A DNA stretch of 35,312 nucleotides from RGIG9041 sp045612565 (GCA_045612565.1 JAZKZG010000051.1:1-35312), one strand, 5' to 3'; shown: positions 13,902-22,661, numbered from the stretch's first letter. Numbers and translations are program-made. Notes: generated from the sequence alone by a model not told the origin.

Positions 13902-16355
13902 ATGGCAATTCCGCAAAGTGATGGAAGCATTATTCTTACCACAAAAGTTGATGATGCGGGCATTAAAGATTATATAAAAAATGCAAAGAAAAGCGCGGCG
14001 GAACTTGGCAAGGAAAGCGTCAAGTCTGCGCAACAATCTGCGCAAGCGCAAACAAAAGTAAATGAAGCTTTAAAAAGCACCGAAAAGCAAATACAAAACA
14101 ACACCAAAGCAACAAAGCAATATGGCGGTCAAGTGCAACAAACAGGAAATGATGTTAAGGCAGCCATGTCAAGCATCGGATCATCGTTGTTTAATCTTGC
14201 GGGACAGCTTGGGCTAATCTTGTCAATAACACAGTTAATTCAATTCGGGAAGGCATCGGGAGAAGCAGCAACTCAAGCGGAAGCAAGCGTTAAGCGGCTT
14301 ATCGATATATATGGTGCCGCGAGTGGTGAATTGGGAAGGTTTATTGATGCGAATGCCGAGGCATTGGGTATGTCTAAATCTGCGGCTGCATCTTTTTCCG
14401 CGGTATATGGAAATCTTTTCAGCGCATGGGCAGACCAATCGACAAACGCGCAATTGACCGCTGAATATCTCAAGACAACAGCGGTTGTCGCGAGCAACAC
14501 AGGACGCACAATGGCAGATGTACAAGAAAGAATCCGTTCGGGCTTGCTTGGAAACACGGAAGCGGTCGAGGATTTAGGCATATTTGTCAATGTAAAGACC
14601 ATTGAGATGACAAAGGCGTTCAAGAAGGTAGCGGATGGCAGATCGTGGGAGCAACTTACGGCGTATGAGCAATCACAGATTCGTACGCTTGCGATTCTTG
14701 AGCAAGCGACCGAAAAATATGGTGAGCAAGTTGCCGAAACATCTGCTCTTATTCGTGCTGAATATAAAGCGGCATACGAAGATTTTGAGGTTTCGTTTGG
14801 TAATCTTGCAAACGAGGTTATATTGCCGTTGCTAAAAAGCCTTACCGAAGTCCTTAAGGTTGCAACGATAGGACTAAACGCTATAAACAACAAGAGCGGT
14901 GAAACGGTAGAAAATGCAAATGCTTTAAAGGCAGCAGCAAATGCAATGTCTGCCGGATTAAAGGATAGTGCAGACAATGCTGATGAGCTTGGTGACAACA
15001 CCAAAAAAGCGGCAAAAGAAGCCCAAAGAGCACTCGCGGGCTTTGACGAGATTCAAAAGATCACATTCCAAACAAGCGAAGAAAGCGGATCGAGCGACAA
15101 TCAACCCAACATTGAAGGAATCGGATCGATTAGCGGGCAAGAGGTCGCGAATGAAGTAAGCGCAGCTCTTGTCACAGTAATGGCGGTTGTTGGTATGTCT
15201 TTAGCCGCTCTTGGAACAATCTTGCTCTTCTCGGGGCATATTGGATGGGGCATCGGTTTAATCTTGGCAGGAATATCCGCGTTCAATGTAAGCATGGCAA
15301 CGTTGAATAGCGATGAGGTATCGCAAAAGGTAAAAGATGCGATAACAAATGCAGTTATAATTGCGGGAATGACCGCTATCGTACTTGGTATGTTGCTTTG
15401 CGCGGCGGCTTCGTGGCAATATGGTATTGGTTTAATTATAATGGGCGTGGCGGCTTTTGTGGCTCCCGTTGCGCTGAATTGGGGCGGCATTAAAGATCAA
15501 ATAGCGGGCGAGTTTGGTTGGACATTGTTTACTCTTGGGGGCACGGTTCTTGCGATTGGCATAATGTTGTGCGTGGTTGGGCAATTTGCATTCGGCATCC
15601 CGTTAATACTCGCAGGGCTTGCGGGCGTTGTTACTCCTATTGTTGTCAATTGGAATGCGATTGTCGAAGCGTTAAGGGGATCGATAGGTGCTATAACTGC
15701 AATTGTTAGCGGATCCCTTCTTGTCCTCGGCATTATACTTGTTTGCTGTGGCATCCTTCCGCTTGGCATTGGTTTAATCGTGGCGGGTGCGGCAGGCTTG
15801 GTAACCGTAACAGCGATAAATGCGGGGGCTATTGTTGGATGGATTAAAGATGCTTGGGATGCTGTCAAAGACTTTTGGAACAAGTACATTGCACCCGTGT
15901 TTACCATCGAATGGTGGAGAAATCTTGCAATAAACGCTGGCAATGGATTAATAAGCGGCTTTGAAGGTGCGATAAACGGCGTAATAAGTCTGTTTGAACG
16001 TATGGTCAATATGGTTGCCGAGGCACTATCAGCTTTAAGCTTTGAAATCCCCGATTGGGTGCCGGGCGTCGGGGGAAGAACGTTCGGATTTGAAATTCCG
16101 CAAGCATCATTCGGAAGGGTATCAATTCCCCGAATCGCAACGGGGGCGGTGGTGCCTAATTCGGTAAGCTCGGCAGTATCGGGGCGTGTATCGGGTTATT
16201 TTGCAGAGCAAGGCGCGGCACCTTCGCAATATACAAACAACAATCAAGAGGTTGTGGTTGTGCTTGAGGTAGATGGGCGCGAGTTTGGACGAACGGCATT
16301 CCAACAAACAGCAGAAGAAAGCCGCAGATTAGGCGTGAGCCTTGTTGCGCGATGA
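13902..16355 (+). CDS. tail tape measure protein with tandem membrane repeats
   Basis: 817 residues; GGAAAGGAG upstream. The tape measure sets tail length and exits first during DNA injection. The N-terminal 150 residues are coiled coil rich in Lys, Gln and Ala; residues about 130-300 carry the tape-measure core (ALGMSKSAAASFSAVYGNLFSAW, RSGLLGNTEAVEDLGI). Residues about 431-650 hold four tandem hydrophobic repeats of about 58 residues, each with LGxxL...GIGLIxAGxAG (starts near 437, 495, 552 and 610), probable membrane hairpins that could form a channel. The end (PDWVPGVGGRTFGF, REFGRTAFQQTAEESRRLG) is standard. Confidence 0.93.
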   Translation: MAIPQSDGSIILTTKVDDAGIKDYIKNAKKSAAELGKESVKSAQQSAQAQTKVNEALKSTEKQIQNNTKATKQYGGQVQQTGNDVKAAMSSIGSSLFNLAGQLGLILSITQLIQFGKASGEAATQAEASVKRLIDIYGAASGELGRFIDANAEALGMSKSAAASFSAVYGNLFSAWADQSTNAQLTAEYLKTTAVVASNTGRTMADVQERIRSGLLGNTEAVEDLGIFVNVKTIEMTKAFKKVADGRSWEQLTAYEQSQIRTLAILEQATEKYGEQVAETSALIRAEYKAAYEDFEVSFGNLANEVILPLLKSLTEVLKVATIGLNAINNKSGETVENANALKAAANAMSAGLKDSADNADELGDNTKKAAKEAQRALAGFDEIQKITFQTSEESGSSDNQPNIEGIGSISGQEVANEVSAALVTVMAVVGMSLAALGTILLFSGHIGWGIGLILAGISAFNVSMATLNSDEVSQKVKDAITNAVIIAGMTAIVLGMLLCAAASWQYGIGLIIMGVAAFVAPVALNWGGIKDQIAGEFGWTLFTLGGTVLAIGIMLCVVGQFAFGIPLILAGLAGVVTPIVVNWNAIVEALRGSIGAITAIVSGSLLVLGIILVCCGILPLGIGLIVAGAAGLVTVTAINAGAIVGWIKDAWDAVKDFWNKYIAPVFTIEWWRNLAINAGNGLISGFEGAINGVISLFERMVNMVAEALSALSFEIPDWVPGVGGRTFGFEIPQASFGRVSIPRIATGAVVPNSVSSAVSGRVSGYFAEQGAAPSQYTNNNQEVVVVLEVDGREFGRTAFQQTAEESRRLGVSLVAR

Positions 16356-16363
16356 GGTGAGTT

Positions 16364-16765
16364 ATGGATTACTTTAAGATAGACGGTAAGATTTATGATG
16401 TGCTTATCATCAGCATTGAGGAAACGTTCAATATCTTGTATTCTGAAAACACAGGGCGAACGATGTCACCGAAAGCAAAGATGATCCTCGATCCTATTGG
16501 TACATTTTATGGTCACAAAGTGACGGTGCGAAAAAGAAAAGGCTTTGAAAAGGAATATGATGAGCTTTATGATTGCATCTCGACACCGAGGTATGAAGGT
16601 ATACCCGTAGAGATCGCGCATAATCAGGAGACTATTGCTTATGATGCTTATGTATCAAACGGTACGCGCGCGGTGCGAACAATTGATGTTAAATCCGGCG
16701 TTACCCATTGGGGCGATCTGACGATTAACATAATACCTATGGAAGCGCAGGTGATTCCTTCATGA
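16364..16765 (+). CDS. tail protein, hypothetical (distal tail region)
   Basis: 133 residues, GAGGTGAG before ATG 16364. The block SIEETFNILYSENTGRTMSP followed by LDPIGTFYGHKVTVRRK-like sequence is a recurring small tail protein of clostridial phages located directly after the tape measure, probably part of the distal tail ring. Beta-rich with no enzyme motif. Overlaps the next gene by four bases. Confidence 0.7.
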   Translation: MDYFKIDGKIYDVLIISIEETFNILYSENTGRTMSPKAKMILDPIGTFYGHKVTVRKRKGFEKEYDELYDCISTPRYEGIPVEIAHNQETIAYDAYVSNGTRAVRTIDVKSGVTHWGDLTINIIPMEAQVIPS

Positions 16766-18396
16766 GCATTCGGATTGAATATGGGGGAGTGGCGGTCGGT
16801 GCAAAGCAAGATTTTTTGGCATCAGCACCCGCAAAAGAATCCTTTGTAGATTTGCGCGATCTCAACAAGACAGGCGCACAAATCAAAAATTATGGCAATC
16901 CTTGCGAACCGTATACGGTGCCTTTGGACGGGGGAACAATCCCTCTCCCGTCCGAACACAATGGGGATAACATTGGATGGTGGAGCAATCAAACATCGAA
17001 CAATTCAGGCACGTTTGATCCTCCGCTTGTGTTAACGTTGACCGCAACCGATTATTACACATCAAACGGCATCACGGTTGTATTTGATACTTTTAATAAC
17101 ATTTATCCAACATACATGAAGGCTGAATGGTATCGTGATAATGAGCTTTTATCCGAAACAGAATATTATCCCGATAAACCTCGATATTTTTGCGCAAATC
17201 GCGTCGAATCATACAATAAGGTCATTTTCTCAATTCAGGAAATTAATATGCCAAACACAAGATTGAGGCTCCGAGATATTGAATATGGCGCGAACATGAT
17301 ATTTACAGGCGCGGATCTTAAGAACGCAAAAATGCTGCAGCAGATAAGCCCTATTTCGTTGGAGCTGCCGATAAATACCCTTGATGTGGATATATATGGC
17401 AAACAAGCCAATAACCTTGCGTTTGAAGAAAAACAGCCGATGTCGGTATATTTTAACGAAAAGCTGCAAGGAACAATGTTTGTTCAATCTGCCAAGCAAT
17501 CCGCACCGAATCAATGGAGAATAACCGCAGAAGATTACCTCGGCGTATTAGAAGATACTCCTTTTTCGGGCGGAATATATAAATACAAGCTTGCGTTTGA
17601 TATAATCGAGGAGATATTTACTGTAGCAAAGGTTCCTTATTTGATCGATGAAGAGATGCAAGAATATTGGGTAAGTGGGTATATACCATACACTAACTGC
17701 CGCGCGGCATTAATGCAAGTGTTATTTGCTATCGGTGCGGTGGCGGATACAAGCGCGTCGGCTGTTGTAAAAATCTTTGAGATTGGTACAGAATCGTCGC
17801 AAAGCATACCACTTACACGAATTATGCAGGGGCAAACCGTGTCAAACGATACGCGTATAACGGCGGTTGAACTTACGGCACATGAGTACATTCAAACGCA
17901 AGAGATTGTAACAGCGTATACAGGGGGAACTGAAAACGGCATGTTTATAACATTTTCAGAGCCTCTTTATGACTTGACAATAATTAATGGTGAAATCCTT
18001 AACAGCGGCACTAACTTTGCAACAATAAACGCCTCAGACAATTGCGTGCTGCAAGGAAAGCGATATGCACACACAACCATTACCAAGCGCAAGCAGAATC
18101 CAAGCGCATTGGCTACCGATATTGAAAAGGTTGTTTCTGTAAAAAACGCGACACTTATTTCGACAAACAATCTTGACAAAATCCTTGATTTGTGTTATAA
18201 TTATTACAGCAAGACAAGAAAGGTTGCAGTAAAGATCGCGGAAAGAACCGGAAAGGATGCAAGTACAAGCGTGGGCAATATATTGACCGTTGATACTCCT
18301 TTGGGATCGAGCATAAAGGGCGTAATTGAGAGCCAATCATTTAAGTTGGTGGGCGGTTTGTTAATCAAAGATACGATTATACGAGAGGTTATTTGA
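16762..18396 (+). CDS. tail hub/tail-associated protein
   Basis: 544 residues, ATGA overlap at 16762. Large beta-rich tail tip component: N-terminal 190 residues resemble a carbohydrate-binding or jelly-roll insert (GGTIPLPSEHNGDNIGWWSN, PPLVLTLTATDYYTSNGITVVFDT), followed by a baseplate hub-like region (PISLELPINTLDVDIYG, QWRITAEDYLGVLEDTPFSGG). This build matches Gp18/Tal-type tail tip proteins of clostridial siphophages, but no peptidase domain is seen. A perfect promoter lies inside its 3' part (18173-18201). Confidence 0.75.
   Translation: MSIRIEYGGVAVGAKQDFLASAPAKESFVDLRDLNKTGAQIKNYGNPCEPYTVPLDGGTIPLPSEHNGDNIGWWSNQTSNNSGTFDPPLVLTLTATDYYTSNGITVVFDTFNNIYPTYMKAEWYRDNELLSETEYYPDKPRYFCANRVESYNKVIFSIQEINMPNTRLRLRDIEYGANMIFTGADLKNAKMLQQISPISLELPINTLDVDIYGKQANNLAFEEKQPMSVYFNEKLQGTMFVQSAKQSAPNQWRITAEDYLGVLEDTPFSGGIYKYKLAFDIIEEIFTVAKVPYLIDEEMQEYWVSGYIPYTNCRAALMQVLFAIGAVADTSASAVVKIFEIGTESSQSIPLTRIMQGQTVSNDTRITAVELTAHEYIQTQEIVTAYTGGTENGMFITFSEPLYDLTIINGEILNSGTNFATINASDNCVLQGKRYAHTTITKRKQNPSALATDIEKVVSVKNATLISTNNLDKILDLCYNYYSKTRKVAVKIAERTGKDASTSVGNILTVDTPLGSSIKGVIESQSFKLVGGLLIKDTIIREVI
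18173..18201 (+). promoter_or_regulatory. consensus promoter inside the tail hub gene
   Basis: TTGACA (18173-18178), 17-base spacer, TATAAT (18196-18201) with TGT just upstream giving an extended -10. All twelve core bases match, as in the intergenic promoters of this phage. It would supply extra transcript for the tail-end and lysis genes starting at 18396. The bases also encode protein, so chance cannot be excluded. Confidence 0.55.
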
Positions 18397-18845
18397 TGAT
18401 ATATGATAGGACGATAGATGACGTGCGCCGCGCCATAGAAATACGTACAAATGTAATCCAACAGACGGAGATATTGTCTGAATCGGAAAAGGCGATCCTT
18501 GCACGCGGAATGGTGACCTCAGAAACAATTAAAAGGATTGCTAATAAACAGATAGAGGTGCGCGATATAATTAATAGGTTGGGCTATTTCAACGCACCAA
18601 TTGATGTTATCGAATGTACGGCTTCGGATGTCTTTACCGCGCAAGACCTTAACAGGCTTGTTGCGAACAATGCAACATTGAGAAAGGCATTCTATGTGTT
18701 TAAATCTTCGCCAAGGAATGCGGTGGCGCGGTATCATTTTGAAGAATTTAACGCCCTTGAGAAGATCCTTTATGATTTGTATAACATGACAGATATTGTT
18801 AAGGATTATACTCGTGAGGCGGGAACATTTGAATCGGGGGAATAA
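18396..18845 (+). CDS. small tail protein, hypothetical
   Basis: 149 residues from ATG 18396 (TGATG overlap; GAGAGG upstream). It begins IYDRTIDDVRRAIEIRTNVIQ, like the YDRTxxDV segments found in clostridial phage baseplate and fibre proteins, and continues as helices. Encoded between hub and fibre-like genes, so it probably joins them. No known enzymatic motif. Confidence 0.65.
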   Translation: MIYDRTIDDVRRAIEIRTNVIQQTEILSESEKAILARGMVTSETIKRIANKQIEVRDIINRLGYFNAPIDVIECTASDVFTAQDLNRLVANNATLRKAFYVFKSSPRNAVARYHFEEFNALEKILYDLYNMTDIVKDYTREAGTFESGE

Positions 18846-18846
18846 T

Positions 18847-19107
18847 ATGATTGAAATTATTGACAAAACCGCAGAAGCTAACGGCACGCCGATTAATCGC
18901 AAAACTTTGATGGGAATGCAGGGCTTTATCGGTGGCACCGTTATTATGAGCGGAAATACGGTTATTGAAACCAATACGGATGGTAACAGGCTTGTAACAA
19001 CATTTAATGCGGATGGAAGCATCACGGAAGTGTTTACGGGCGAAAAAACAATAACGAAAACAACAACATTCGGCACGGATGGATCTATATCGGAGGTGAT
19101 ATCGTGA
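18847..19107 (+). CDS. tail fibre-associated small protein with DGSI repeats
   Basis: 86 residues; GGGGG upstream of ATG 18847. N-terminal GTPINRKTLMGMQGFIGG is a motif of clostridial phage tail proteins. The rest alternates strands ending in FNADGSITEVFTGEK and FGTDGSISEVIS, two copies of a short beta repeat, typical of a fibre shaft or tip. The stop overlaps the next start. Confidence 0.7.
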   Translation: MIEIIDKTAEANGTPINRKTLMGMQGFIGGTVIMSGNTVIETNTDGNRLVTTFNADGSITEVFTGEKTITKTTTFGTDGSISEVIS

Positions 19108-19754
19108 GTTGGGCAAAAATCAAATCGGCGTTAAATTCAACGCTCGGAAGGAAAGATTTTAAAACACTTGATAGGGTGGCGAGCGACGAATCGTATCGAG
19201 CCTTCTATAACACAGTAGATGTCTTATATACGATGTTAGGTAGTGGTGAGGACTATTTTTTAGTAATTCGCGACAACCGCACGGAAATCGCCGACAACGA
19301 ATGGGATACGGATGGCAATGTTATGATCGCTGTGTTGCCGCCTTCTATCAAACGAATTGGACAAGCAGCTTTTTACAATTGCGGAGCATTGCGGAAGGTA
19401 TATGTGCCAAACATGGTAAATGAGATAGATTCTTCTGCATTTGCCAATTGTGCTGCTTTGGAAAGTTTTGCATTCCCACAAAGCACTACAGAAATTTCTT
19501 TTCAAACCTTTTTTGGCTGCTCTTCGTTGACAAATGTGAGTTTGCCTGAGGGATTGCGCGAGATTCAGTTCCAAGCATTTGGGAACTGCGCAGCTTTGAA
19601 AACAATCTGTATCCCTGCTTCAGTAACCACAATAGATGCGAGAGCGTTTGAAGGCTGCACCGCTTTACATGACATATATGTAGGCTTTGCGGAAGGTGTT
19701 GTGCCGGGCGCACCGTGGGGAGCTTCTTACGCAACAATACATTACAACAGTTAA
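19104..19754 (+). CDS. BspA-type leucine-rich-repeat protein, likely receptor-binding
   Basis: 216 residues from GTG 19104 (GGAGGTGAT site; GTGA overlap). After an 80-residue N-terminal part that likely attaches to the tail, about five copies of the LRR_5/BspA unit follow: PPSIKRIGQAAFYNCGALRKVYVP, then SSAFANCAALESFAFP, QTFFGCSSLTNVSLP, QAFGNCAALKTICIP and RAFEGCTALHDIYVG. BspA-like proteins are surface adhesins of gut and oral bacteria and parasites. As the last tail gene before holin it is the best candidate for the host-binding protein. The end, GAPWGASYATIHYNS, is common in such gut proteins. Confidence 0.85.
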   Translation: MSWAKIKSALNSTLGRKDFKTLDRVASDESYRAFYNTVDVLYTMLGSGEDYFLVIRDNRTEIADNEWDTDGNVMIAVLPPSIKRIGQAAFYNCGALRKVYVPNMVNEIDSSAFANCAALESFAFPQSTTEISFQTFFGCSSLTNVSLPEGLREIQFQAFGNCAALKTICIPASVTTIDARAFEGCTALHDIYVGFAEGVVPGAPWGASYATIHYNS

Positions 19755-19765
19755 GGAGAGATATT

Positions 19766-20038
19766 ATGGATTTTTTGAATGATTACATTGTATTAATCGT
19801 GCTTGGTATATGCCTTTGCGTAGGCTATGTTATAAAGCACTTTGTCCCCACAGACAAGGTTAACCGATTTATCCCGCTTATAATGGCGGTATTGGGCGTA
19901 ATTCTTAATGTTTGGGTCAATGGATTTGCTTTCACGCCTGAGATACTTCTCGGCGGACTTGCATCGGGACTTGCGTCTACAGGAGCGCATCAGATGTTTA
20001 AGGGATTTATTGAAAAGGGTGGTGACCATAATGCTTAA
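19766..20038 (+). CDS. holin (Hol44/holin superfamily V-like)
   Basis: 90 residues from ATG 19766, with AAGGAGAG upstream. Two or three membrane segments: IVLIVLGICLCVGYVIKHF, then IPLIMAVLGVILNVWV and a third hydrophobic stretch ILLGGLASGLASTGAHQMF. TDKVNRFIPLIMAVLGVILN is typical of the Hol44 family. It opens the membrane at the programmed time so the amidase can reach the wall. The gene overlaps the amidase gene by eight bases. Confidence 0.9.
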   Translation: MDFLNDYIVLIVLGICLCVGYVIKHFVPTDKVNRFIPLIMAVLGVILNVWVNGFAFTPEILLGGLASGLASTGAHQMFKGFIEKGGDHNA

Positions 20039-20723
20039 GATAATGCTTGATGCCGGACACGGACAGTTTGAAAACCAATCGCCGCGCGACAAGGGTTTTT
20101 TTGAAGGCACAAACAATTACCTTTTTGCGCTTGCTCTTAAGCGCGAGCTTGAAAAGTATGAGGATGTAGTTGTTTTTCTCACAAGAAACGAGATTTCGAA
20201 AAATCCGTCACATGAGCAACGCGGTCAACTTGCGGTCGAGAACAATTGCGATGTATTTCTCTCAATTCATTCAAATGCAAATTCTAACCCGCTTGCATAT
20301 GGCGTTGAAGGTTTCTATTCGGTACATACTCCGGCGGCAAAGGGATTGCTTGAGGGATTATGCAATGCGGCAAGAATTCACCTCCCGAATTCTAAAGTAA
20401 GAAAAGTTACTACAAAGAAATGGAATGACACAGATTATTACGCCGTCTTGCGACATTCAAAAGGCGTCAAATATTCAATGCTTATCGAGCAGGGATTCCA
20501 TAGCAACACAAAAGAACTTGCTTGTATCCGACTTGAGGAGTGGCATAATGTTGTGGCAGAGCTGCAGGCAAGAGTGTTCTCTGATTTCTTCGGTCTTGTA
20601 AAAAAATCCGATGTTCAATATAATGTTATATGCAAGGGCTTCAAGCGGGCTGCTGAAGCTGTTGGATTTGCTGATTTGGCAAGAGAACATGGCTACAAGG
20701 TCGAGATTGAGGAGGTATCTTGA
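20031..20723 (+). CDS. N-acetylmuramoyl-L-alanine amidase endolysin
   Basis: 230 residues from ATG 20031, the first start after the GGTGGTG site; the frame is open earlier inside the holin gene. Amidase_3 catalytic domain: zinc ligands in DAGHGQ (His10), FFEGTN (Glu) and SIHSNAN (His), plus the catalytic Glu in LIEQGFHSN. It cuts the amide bond between muramic acid and the stem peptide. A short C-terminal segment (CKGFKRAAEAVGFADLAREHGYKV) has the helix-strand look of half a SPOR-like wall-binding domain, but this is uncertain. No signal peptide, so it depends on the holin. Confidence 0.93.
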   Translation: MLKIMLDAGHGQFENQSPRDKGFFEGTNNYLFALALKRELEKYEDVVVFLTRNEISKNPSHEQRGQLAVENNCDVFLSIHSNANSNPLAYGVEGFYSVHTPAAKGLLEGLCNAARIHLPNSKVRKVTTKKWNDTDYYAVLRHSKGVKYSMLIEQGFHSNTKELACIRLEEWHNVVAELQARVFSDFFGLVKKSDVQYNVICKGFKRAAEAVGFADLAREHGYKVEIEEVS

Positions 20724-20724
20724 T

Positions 20725-20967
20725 GTGACACACGAAGAGATACAATTGATCAAAAGCGAGGTCCTTCAAGAAACCGATCGTAGATATGTTATGCAAAGCG
20801 ATTGCAACGACCGACGGCGAAAAAATGACGAAAAGTTCGCGCATGATGACAAGCGAATTGATCTTATAATGCACGATTTTAAAATAATAAAGTGGCTGTT
20901 GGCAACAATGGCGTCTGCAACAATTGGCGCGCTTGTGGTTAGCGTGCTTGATTTAATAGTGAGGTGA
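20725..20967 (+). CDS. XhlA-like membrane-associated lysis protein
   Basis: 80 residues from GTG 20725, with AGGAGG at good distance (inside the amidase end). The N-terminal two thirds form a charged coiled coil with many Asp, Arg and Lys, and the C-terminus is one membrane helix (WLLATMASATIGALVVSVLDLIV). This is the plan of XhlA-type haemolysin/holin partner proteins beside phage amidases. It probably assists or regulates the holin. Confidence 0.7.
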   Translation: MTHEEIQLIKSEVLQETDRRYVMQSDCNDRRRKNDEKFAHDDKRIDLIMHDFKIIKWLLATMASATIGALVVSVLDLIVR

Positions 20968-20973
20968 TTAATC

Positions 20974-21267
20974 ATGGCGAACACTTGCAACAATTGTTCA
21001 CAGGGGGCTGTTGTTAATGTTCCTTATGTGGTGCACGAATCAGCGATGGCGCGAATGGAGCGAACAATAAAAAAACTTTGGATATTAATCCTTGTCTTAA
21101 TCGCATTGCTTGCGGCATCGAATGTGGCATGGCTCATATATGAATCTCAATTTGATATTGTCGAAGAAACCACCGAAGAATATGAAGTTAATCAAGAGGC
21201 GGTTGGCGGAAGCAACAATTCTGTTATAAACGGAGGAATAATAGCAGATGGCGAGACAAACAATTAA
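20974..21267 (+). CDS. single-pass membrane protein, lysis region
   Basis: 97 residues. N-terminal CNNCSQGAVVNVPYVVHESAMARMERT precedes a membrane helix (LWILILVLIALLAASNVAWLIY) and a Gly/Asn-rich acidic tail with SVINGGIIADGE. Proteins with this VPYVVHESAMARMER motif are common next to clostridial phage lysis genes, role unknown. It may be a spanin-like or anti-holin factor; nothing in the sequence decides this. Its last 20 bases overlap the small basic gene. Confidence 0.8.
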   Translation: MANTCNNCSQGAVVNVPYVVHESAMARMERTIKKLWILILVLIALLAASNVAWLIYESQFDIVEETTEEYEVNQEAVGGSNNSVINGGIIADGETNN

Positions 21268-21343
21268 GGTCAAGAAGACAAAGAAAAAATATCGCAGATC
21301 AAAAGCTTCTAAACGCTGTATATTGTGCGGACGTTATAAGTAA
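21248..21343 (+). CDS. 31-aa basic protein with CxxC
   Basis: Very short gene with a good GGAGG site at about 21232 and ATG 21248. The product is strongly basic (16 Lys/Arg of 31) and ends RCILCGRYK with one CxxC. Small basic CxxC proteins at this place recur in clostridial phages; nucleic-acid binding is plausible. It is kept because of the ribosome site, the clean packing between neighbours and the recurring architecture. Confidence 0.65.
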   Translation: MARQTIKVKKTKKKYRRSKASKRCILCGRYK

Positions 21344-21355
21344 GGCGGTGGGCAT

Positions 21356-22138
21356 GTGTTTTTAAAAGACCACATTCCGATTTTACTCGATCTGCCATAT
21401 GACAGATCAGAAGTGGAGATATATTTTATTCACGATGTGCATTATGGTTCGGAGTTGTTTGATATAAAGAAGTGGGAAGCTTTAAAAAGCAGAATCTTAT
21501 CAACAGATAATTCATATGTATGCTTTGTCGGAGACTTCATGGAAAACGCCATTCCGAACAGCAAAAGCGATATGTTCACTCAAACGCATTCGCCCGCAGA
21601 ACAAAAAGAATGGGTAACCGAACAGCTGAAAGATTTCGCTCCGCGCACGCTTGCGGTTGTGCCGGGCAACCATGAAGATAATCGCACAACGAAAGCAAGC
21701 GGGTTATTTCCCATTTATGATTGTTGCTTAATTGCGGGAATCGGTGATAAATACCGAAATACCATTGCTTTTATTGATGTCGGTGTAGGTCTTAAAAAAG
21801 GGTACAAGGACAAACAGATTCATTATTTTGGGCAAATACAGCATAAAGCAAAGGATTTGCGAGCATATAATACAAGCGATTTTACGGACGGCATTGATTT
21901 TTTTGCAAGCGGTCATGACCACGAAGCCAAAGACAAACCGAGGGCAAAAATGGTATTTGACAAGCACAACAAGGTTGTATATAAGCGTAACATTGAATGT
22001 ATTAATTGCGGCTCTTTCTGTGAGTATGGCGGATATGGCACAAAAAATGCTTATAGACCGCAAAGCGATAAAATGTATGTGTTGCGCTTATTTGGTCATG
22101 AAAAACGAATGGAGACGGTAGGCTTCTACCCTGTGTAA
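21356..22138 (+). CDS. calcineurin-like metallophosphoesterase
   Basis: 260 residues from GTG 21356 (AAGGCGGTGGG upstream; the ATG two bases before runs into a stop). The five metallophosphatase motifs are visible: IHDVHYG (DxH), VGDFMEN (GDxx), PGNHED (GNHE), and SGHDHE (GHxH), with a second His near HYFGQIQHK. Two metal ions bind and hydrolyse phosphomonoesters or diesters. Many phages carry such an enzyme; the substrate may be nucleic acid ends, nucleotide signals or DNA-repair intermediates. Its place after the lysis genes gives no clue. Confidence 0.9.
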   Translation: MFLKDHIPILLDLPYDRSEVEIYFIHDVHYGSELFDIKKWEALKSRILSTDNSYVCFVGDFMENAIPNSKSDMFTQTHSPAEQKEWVTEQLKDFAPRTLAVVPGNHEDNRTTKASGLFPIYDCCLIAGIGDKYRNTIAFIDVGVGLKKGYKDKQIHYFGQIQHKAKDLRAYNTSDFTDGIDFFASGHDHEAKDKPRAKMVFDKHNKVVYKRNIECINCGSFCEYGGYGTKNAYRPQSDKMYVLRLFGHEKRMETVGFYPV

Positions 22139-22141
22139 AGT

Positions 22142-22447
22142 ATGGCGATGATATATGTGGCGCATGATTATTCTGCGCAAGAACCTAATGTTATCCGCGC
22201 GCTTGAGATTACGAAAAGGCTTCAAAAAAAAGATTTAAGTAATTGCTATGTCTGTCCTGTGGTTATGTTTGGCGGGCTTCATAATGCAATAAGCGAAGAG
22301 GAAGAGCTTGCGCTTCGCATTGATTTGTTAAGCGTCTGCGATGTGTTGCTAATCGGTGCAAGCCGCGGATCCTTTATAGATCGGGAGATCGAGTTTGCGC
22401 GCCTTGTGGGCATGGAGGTTAAATACGATGAGAATCGAAACCTATGA
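22142..22447 (+). CDS. nucleoside 2-deoxyribosyltransferase-like (DUF4406-like)
   Basis: 101 residues. The pattern YVAHDYS...NVIRALEITKRLQ... FGGLHNAISEEEELALRIDLLSVCDVLLIGA...GSFIDREIEFARLVGMEV follows the deoxyribosyltransferase fold (DUF4406): an AHPY-like start, acidic catalytic residue in the SEEE region and the CDVLxxxG...S.G...EI.xA segment. Such proteins may act on nucleosides or nucleotide-like signals. The start has a weak ribosome site (AAAG). Overlaps the HTH gene by 20 bases. Confidence 0.75.
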   Translation: MAMIYVAHDYSAQEPNVIRALEITKRLQKKDLSNCYVCPVVMFGGLHNAISEEEELALRIDLLSVCDVLLIGASRGSFIDREIEFARLVGMEVKYDENRNL

Positions 22448-22637
22448 TCTTTGCCGAGCGGATTGGGAGCATCTTATAGATCAATGGATCTTTAATGAAA
22501 AGCACCGCGCAATGCTCAAGAGAAACCTTCTTGACGGTCGAACATATGAGCAGATAGCGGAGCAATTCGATATGTCTTCCCGCCAAGTGGCGCGTTTAAT
22601 TCCCAAGTTACAGGCGCAATTGTTTAAAAGAATATAA
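22428..22637 (+). CDS. sigma-70 region 4-like HTH protein
   Basis: 69 residues from ATG 22428 with GGAGGTT upstream. The C-terminal 45 residues form a helix-turn-helix like sigma region 4: RAMLKRNLLDGRTYEQIAEQFDMSSRQVARLI. This form occurs in phage late-gene regulators (ArpU/sigma-like). As the last gene before the terminator at 22662 it may control late or cassette promoters. Direct regulation is an inference. Confidence 0.75.
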   Translation: MRIETYDLCRADWEHLIDQWIFNEKHRAMLKRNLLDGRTYEQIAEQFDMSSRQVARLIPKLQAQLFKRI

Positions 22638-22661
22638 TTGAATAAAAAGTGTCTTTAAAAT

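Noticed and set aside
14273..15004. 243-aa reverse frame
   Set aside because: Antisense of the tape measure gene; low-complexity shadow.
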